DNA of 9,775 nt. It comes from an uncultured Collinsella sp. GTDB taxonomy: Bacteria > Actinomycetota > Coriobacteriia > Coriobacteriales > Coriobacteriaceae. The stretch spans positions 1 through 9,775 of the forward strand of contig UQTD01000066.1 of the NCBI GenBank assembly GCA_900543845.1, in the 5' to 3' direction. Shown here piece after piece: positions 5,847 through 9,775 of this stretch; position 1 is the stretch's first letter; each line of letters opens with the position of its first letter. The position numbers and the translations under genes are program-made. The notes beneath the pieces were generated by a model. The model had not been told where the DNA came from and ran no database searches. It saw only the letters and a list, made by a program, of their open reading frames with translations.

Positions 5847-6770
5847 ATGCTTATTGCATTGCAGGGCGCCGTTTCGCAGGGCGTCCTCTGGGGCATTATG
5901 GTGCTTGGCGTGTTTATCACGTTCCGCCTGCTCGACATCCCCGATATGACCTGCGACGGCAGCTTTGCCCTCGGCGGCTGCGTCTGCGCCGTACTCATCG
6001 TCAATAACAACGTCGACCCGCTGCTCGCCGTGCTGGCCGGCATGTGCGCCGGCGCCATCGCGGGCGCGGTCACGGGCATTTTGACCACGGTCTTTGAGAT
6101 TCCCGCGATCCTCGCCGGAATCCTCACCCAGATCAGCCTGTGGTCCATCAACCTGCGCATCATGGGCAAATCCAATACGCCCATCCTTGCCAAGGGCACT
6201 ATCTTCTCGTCTGTCAGCAACATGACGGGCCTGCCGCAGTCCACCGTCGCCATCATCCTGGGCATCTTGCTCGCTGTGGCTATCGTTGCCATCCTGTATT
6301 GGTTCTTTGGCACCGAGATCGGCTCGGCACTGCGCGCCACCGGCAACAACGAGTACATGATCCGCGCTCTGGGCGTCAACACCAACTCCACCAAGATGAT
6401 CGCCCTCGTGCTCTCCAACGCCCTCATCGGCCTTTCAGGCGCGCTCATCTGCCAGAGCCAGAAGTACGCCGACATTGGCATGGGCACCGGTGCCATCGTT
6501 ATCGGTCTTGCCGCCATTGTTATCGGCGAGGTGCTCGGCCGCCTGCTGCCCGGCGGCCTCACGCAGTTTAGCGTCCGTCTTGCCTCCGCCGTCTTTGGCT
6601 CCGTGGTGTACTTCCTCATCCGCGCCATCGTGCTGCAGTTGGGCATGGACGCCAACGACATGAAGCTGCTTTCCGCTGTGATCGTCGCCGTGGCCCTGTG
6701 CGTGCCCGTGGTTTGGGAGCGCTATAAGCTCCGCAGCTCCTACACGAAGGGGGATGAGGCAGATGCTTAA
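5847..6770 (+). CDS. ABC transporter permease (TrpY-like, BPD_transp_2/LivH type)
   Basis: A 307-aa integral membrane protein that forms the channel of the importer. About eight or nine hydrophobic segments can be traced (near 8-27, 38-52, 58-80, 85-103, 133-153, 185-205, 212-234, 245-265 and 272-290). FRLLDIPDMTCDGSFALGG (26-44) is characteristic of this permease group. GTEIGSALRATGNNEYMIRALG (155-176) is the cytoplasmic coupling loop that contacts the ATPase, as in LivH/RbsC-type permeases. The short C-terminal tail after about 291 is charged. The ATG at 5847 has AGGAGG 8 bases upstream; an ATG at 5840 is too close to that site. It overlaps the ATPase gene by 8 bp, which points to coupled translation. 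It probably works as a homodimer because no second permease gene is present. Confidence 0.93.
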   Translation: MLIALQGAVSQGVLWGIMVLGVFITFRLLDIPDMTCDGSFALGGCVCAVLIVNNNVDPLLAVLAGMCAGAIAGAVTGILTTVFEIPAILAGILTQISLWSINLRIMGKSNTPILAKGTIFSSVSNMTGLPQSTVAIILGILLAVAIVAILYWFFGTEIGSALRATGNNEYMIRALGVNTNSTKMIALVLSNALIGLSGALICQSQKYADIGMGTGAIVIGLAAIVIGEVLGRLLPGGLTQFSVRLASAVFGSVVYFLIRAIVLQLGMDANDMKLLSAVIVAVALCVPVVWERYKLRSSYTKGDEADA

Positions 6771-7557
6771 GCTCTCACACGTCAAGAAGACCTTTAACAA
6801 GGGCACCGTCACCGAGAAGCGCGCGCTCACCGGCGTCGACCTCACCCTTAACGACGGCGACTTTGTAACCGTGATTGGCGGCAACGGCGCCGGCAAGTCC
6901 ACGCTGCTCAACATGATCGCCGGCGTGTATCCGCTCGATTCGGGCGTTATCGAGCTCGACGGCACCGACATCTCGCGTCTGAGCGAGTCGCAGCGCGCCA
7001 AGTACCTGGGCCGCGTGTTCCAGGACCCCATGCGCGGCACCGCAGCCGACATGCAAATTGCCGAGAACCTGGCCCTCGCCAAGCGCCGCGGCCAGCATCG
7101 CGGTCTTTCGTGGGGCGTCACCAAAGCCGAGAAGGACGAGTACGTTGAGCTGCTCAAGCGCCTGGACCTCGGTCTGGACACGCGCCTCAACGCCAAGGTC
7201 GGCCTGCTCTCGGGCGGCCAGCGCCAGGCACTCACCCTGCTCATGGCCACGCTCACCAAGCCACGCCTGCTGCTGCTCGACGAGCACACCGCGGCCCTCG
7301 ACCCCAAGACGGCCTCTAAGGTGCTCAACCTGACCGAGGAGATCGTCGACGAGAACCACCTGACCACGCTCATGGTCACGCACAACATGAATGACGCCAT
7401 CCGTCTGGGCAATCGCCTGATCATGATGCACGAGGGCCACGTAATCTACGACGTGGCAGGCGACGAGAAGAAGTCGCTCACCGTGGCCGACCTGCTGCAG
7501 AAGTTCGAGGAGGTCTCGGGCGGCGAGCTCGCCAACGACCGCATGCTGCTGAGCTAA
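6763..7557 (+). CDS. ABC transporter ATP-binding protein (TrpZ-like)
   Basis: A 264-aa cytoplasmic ATPase that powers the importer. All nucleotide-binding motifs are intact: Walker A GGNGAGKST (39-47), Q-loop Gln87 in VFQDPMRGT, signature LSGGQ (149-153), Walker B LLLLDE (169-174) with D-loop AALDP, and switch His207 in VTHNM. The HTAALDPKTA stretch and the MRGT following the Q-loop are typical of the ATPase paired with ABC_sub_bind proteins (COG1101-type). The ATG at 6763 gives the usual MLKLSHVKKTF beginning and is 3 bases after GAGG. The in-frame ATG at 6754 abuts GGGGG with no spacer. The reading frame begins inside the last codons of the permease, so the two products are probably made in equal amounts. 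It is the last gene of the importer operon. Confidence 0.95.
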   Translation: MLKLSHVKKTFNKGTVTEKRALTGVDLTLNDGDFVTVIGGNGAGKSTLLNMIAGVYPLDSGVIELDGTDISRLSESQRAKYLGRVFQDPMRGTAADMQIAENLALAKRRGQHRGLSWGVTKAEKDEYVELLKRLDLGLDTRLNAKVGLLSGGQRQALTLLMATLTKPRLLLLDEHTAALDPKTASKVLNLTEEIVDENHLTTLMVTHNMNDAIRLGNRLIMMHEGHVIYDVAGDEKKSLTVADLLQKFEEVSGGELANDRMLLS

Positions 7558-7565
7558 CGATCTAG

Positions 7566-7608
7566 AAAACCACCACAAAGGGGACAGGCACCTTTGTGGT
7601 GGTTTTTG
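7566..7608 (+). terminator. Terminator after the ABC operon, with a GGGACAGGCA loop
   Basis: A 16-bp perfect stem (7566-7581 with 7591-7606) has A-rich and T-rich outer ends and a loop reading GGACAGGCA, and runs into TTTTTGTT. Its structure is that of a strong, possibly bidirectional terminator. The next gene starts only 22 bases after it and no promoter fits in between. The sequence around the loop, GGGGACAGGCACC, may be that of a repeated intergenic element, which is a recollection and not something this window can show. Confidence 0.9.
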
Positions 7609-7629
7609 TTAAAGAGTAAGGAGACAGCC

Positions 7630-9654
7630 ATGAAAAGACTCCCCCGCCTTGCGTTAGCTGCCGCGTTGTTTGCCGGCGCGCTCACAGGCATCCCAAGCCT
7701 CGCTTTCGCGGGGAACCTGCCCGCCGCTATTGACGGCGCCGTAACCGTCATGCACACCAACGACATCCACGGCAGCTACAAGTACAGCTACAACGCAAGC
7801 AAGGGCACGGGCACCATTGGCTTTGACGGGCTGGCGGTTCTCTATAGCGCTCAAAGCAACGCCCCCGACTTTCTGCTCGATGCAGGCGACACCTTCCACG
7901 GGCAGTCCTTTGCCACCATGAGCGAGGGCAAGAGCATCGCCGAACTCATGAACACCTTCTACGCAAACGGCTACGACGCGACCACACCGGGCAACCATGA
8001 CTGGAGCTACGGCGCGGACAAGCTTCGCACGATGGCCGGCAATGGTGCCACCAGTACACCTTTCGCCATGCTCTGCGCGAATGCAACGTCCTCGAACGGC
8101 GTATGGAGCTCGAGCATCACCAAGACGCTCAATCGCACTTGGAAGGACGGCGAGGGCAGCCCCACGTTTAACTACAAGATTAAGGTCGGCGTCGTCGGAG
8201 CCATGGATGAGTCGCTGGGCTCCTCGCTACGCGCGGACCTGGTCGCGGGCACGTCGTTCTCGGGTGCGGCGGACGCCATCAATGCCGAGGCCAAGCGACT
8301 GCGCGAGGATGAGGGCTGCAACGTTATCGTCTGCATCGCGCACACGCTCAACGCCAAGACCTTTGCCGCAAAGCTCGTTGGGGTCGATACACTGGTCGCG
8401 GGCCACGAGCACATCAACTTAGACGAAAACGTGACGGGGGCCGACGGCAAGCCGGTCCGCGTCGTCGAGGCAGGCAGCGCCTTTGCCGAGGTTGGCCTGC
8501 TTTCCATTCCCTATGAGTACGACACCAGGGGTACCGAAACCACCAACGACGACATGGTGACGGTCTCCGCAGGCGACAGCGACGAGAAGCTCTACACCGC
8601 CAAGGACGTCGACGACCTTTTGGCAGACCCTAACAACCAGAACATCCTTGACGAGGTTCGCAACAACAAAATCAAGCCACTCGACGATGCCTTTGAAAGC
8701 GAATCGAACAAGGTGCTCGGCACATCCTCCACCAACTATTTCTACGGCGAGGACGCCGCGGGTACGCATGGCTGGGAGATGGTGCGCACCACCGATCTGC
8801 GTCCCAGTAAAGCGGGCGACGCCACCAAAGCCCAGACCATCGGGCATGTTATCTGCGGCTCCTATCTTGCCCTGACGGGGGCAGACCTCGCCATCGAAAA
8901 CGCGGGCGGCATCCGCGGCGGCATCGCGGCGGGCGATGTGACCGCCGGCAACGTCGTCGCCATCTCGCCCTATGGCAACACCGTGGAGACCTGGTGCATG
9001 ACCGGCGCAAACTTCCTCGCAGCGCTTGAGCACTCACTGCAGATCAGCGACGATTGCAACGACAGCTACGAGCTTCAGCAAGCCTATGTGGCAGCCGGCC
9101 ACACCGAGCAGGAGGCGCAAAACAAGTACAAGTGGCGCGATGACTCTGGCAGCGTTCTCTCCTTTGGCGGCATTAACGTGACGATTGATTGGACGCAGCC
9201 CGAAGGCAAGCGCATTGTGAGCGCCACGCTCACCAAGGATGGCAGCACGCTCGATCCCGCCAAGAACTACACCGTCGCCACCAACAACTACATCATTACC
9301 AACACGACCGACTTTCCCACTTTCGCAAATGCCACCAAGCGCACCGAGTGGGGCACATGCGAGGCGGCGATCAGAGCGCTGATCGGGAAGAGCGACTGGG
9401 AGAACAAGATGGCCGGGCTCGCCGGCACCATCAGCTTCAGCTCCGCAGCCGTGGACCCCACGCCCAATCCGAATCCAACGCCTAAGCCCTCGCCCAAGCC
9501 CGGCACGACTACTACGACCACGAAAACCAGCGCCAAGAAGACAACCGGCAAGCTTGTCGCAACGGGAGACCGCACGCTGGCCGTGGTCGGCGCATGCCTC
9601 ATCGGCGGCATCATCGTCATCATGCTCGGCATTATCTGGAAGCGCCGCCGCTAA
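7630..9654 (+). CDS. Surface-anchored 5'-nucleotidase / 2',3'-cyclic phosphodiesterase family protein
   Basis: A 674-aa exported enzyme expected to dephosphorylate extracellular nucleotides for uptake of nucleosides and phosphate. A signal peptide spans about 1-27, with likely cleavage after AFA. The metallophosphoesterase domain (about 36-295) has every metal-site motif: NDIHG (44-48), GDTFHG (86-91), GNHD (121-124), AHT (237-239) and GHEH (258-261). The C-terminal nucleotide-binding domain (about 360-600) shows ENAGGIRGG (423-431) and SPYGNTV (446-452). A Pro/Thr/Lys-rich spacer (about 609-640) leads to LVATGD (642-647), a hydrophobic helix (650-669) and KRRR. This is a sorting-signal layout, with V replacing P of LPxTG. 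If no sortase accepts it, the helix would still anchor the protein. The ATG at 7630 has AAGGAGA 5 bases upstream. The earlier in-frame start at 7594 lies inside the terminator. Confidence 0.93.
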   Translation: MKRLPRLALAAALFAGALTGIPSLAFAGNLPAAIDGAVTVMHTNDIHGSYKYSYNASKGTGTIGFDGLAVLYSAQSNAPDFLLDAGDTFHGQSFATMSEGKSIAELMNTFYANGYDATTPGNHDWSYGADKLRTMAGNGATSTPFAMLCANATSSNGVWSSSITKTLNRTWKDGEGSPTFNYKIKVGVVGAMDESLGSSLRADLVAGTSFSGAADAINAEAKRLREDEGCNVIVCIAHTLNAKTFAAKLVGVDTLVAGHEHINLDENVTGADGKPVRVVEAGSAFAEVGLLSIPYEYDTRGTETTNDDMVTVSAGDSDEKLYTAKDVDDLLADPNNQNILDEVRNNKIKPLDDAFESESNKVLGTSSTNYFYGEDAAGTHGWEMVRTTDLRPSKAGDATKAQTIGHVICGSYLALTGADLAIENAGGIRGGIAAGDVTAGNVVAISPYGNTVETWCMTGANFLAALEHSLQISDDCNDSYELQQAYVAAGHTEQEAQNKYKWRDDSGSVLSFGGINVTIDWTQPEGKRIVSATLTKDGSTLDPAKNYTVATNNYIITNTTDFPTFANATKRTEWGTCEAAIRALIGKSDWENKMAGLAGTISFSSAAVDPTPNPNPTPKPSPKPGTTTTTTKTSAKKTTGKLVATGDRTLAVVGACLIGGIIVIMLGIIWKRRR

Positions 9655-9760
9655 GCTACACCGCCGGGCCTTGCAGCCCCTCCGTGCAAACCTTATATCG
9701 AGCACAGAAGCCCGTCCGATTGAACTGCGCCCCAAATCTTGGACGCCCTAAATAGCGACT

Positions 9761-9775
9761 AGGCCGCAAGGGCCT
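9761..9775 (+). terminator. Possible terminator hairpin cut by the window end
   Basis: AGGCC (9761-9765) can pair with GGCCT (9771-9775) around GCAAG. It looks like the tip of a terminator for the nucleotidase gene or of a longer inverted repeat, but the sequence stops before any T-run or extended stem can be seen. The 9655-9760 stretch shows no gene and no tRNA. Confidence 0.35.

Noticed and set aside
6435..7578. Long minus-strand frames opposite the permease and ATPase genes (329 and 267 aa)
   Set aside because: The plus strand carries complete, motif-bearing transporter genes here. The minus frames are Ser/Arg-rich or Ala/Leu/Val-rich without domains.
9034..9735. Minus-strand 233-aa frame beginning MGRSSIGRAS
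   Set aside because: Proteins starting this way are often artefacts of RNA genes, so I looked for a tRNA at 9690-9740. No acceptor stem, anticodon arm or T-arm could be formed. The frame otherwise lies opposite the nucleotidase.

Overview
This is a GC-rich bacterial chromosomal segment whose genes end or begin close to one another and mostly carry clear GGAGG-type ribosome binding sites. The codon choice, the Gly/Ser-rich lipoprotein, the wall-sorted 5'-nucleotidase tail and the overall style fit a gut actinobacterium of the Coriobacteriia, most probably Collinsella. That placement is an inference from sequence style and was not tested by a database search. No phage, transposase, CRISPR array, rRNA or tRNA gene was found, and the region looks like ordinary core chromosome.

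Layout. Positions 1-161 hold no gene but contain a strongly structured element: a 10-bp outer stem enclosing three hairpins. Next comes a 300-aa alpha/beta-hydrolase (esterase) on the minus strand (162-1064). A 244-bp divergent intergenic region carries the esterase promoter and a LacI-like palindrome. On the plus strand follow a stand-alone PTS glucose-type EIIA protein (1309-1872), asparaginyl-tRNA synthetase asnS (2054-3457) and a WYL-domain HTH regulator (3716-4501). Strong rho-independent terminators follow the EIIA gene and asnS.

The second half is a three-gene ABC importer of the TrpXYZ-like class: a substrate-binding lipoprotein (4662-5642), a LivH-type permease (5847-6770) and an ATPase overlapping the permease by 8 bp (6763-7557). 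The SBP and permease genes are separated by 204 bp containing two hairpins, which may set a higher level of SBP than of membrane components. The adjacent WYL regulator and the palindrome just upstream of the SBP promoter make local control of the importer plausible. A strong terminator ends the ABC operon, and 22 bp later starts a 674-aa surface 5'-nucleotidase/2',3'-cyclic phosphodiesterase (7630-9654). It has a signal peptide, a metallophosphoesterase domain, a nucleotide-binding domain, a Pro/Thr-rich spacer and a C-terminal sorting-like tail.

How the parts relate. The importer and the nucleotidase are both envelope nutrient-acquisition functions and may share some transcription by read-through. 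The other genes are independent single-gene units. I found no convincing new multi-gene system. The items most worth checking are the branched structured element at 19-123, the regulatory hairpins and palindromes, and the terminator placed almost directly against the nucleotidase start.
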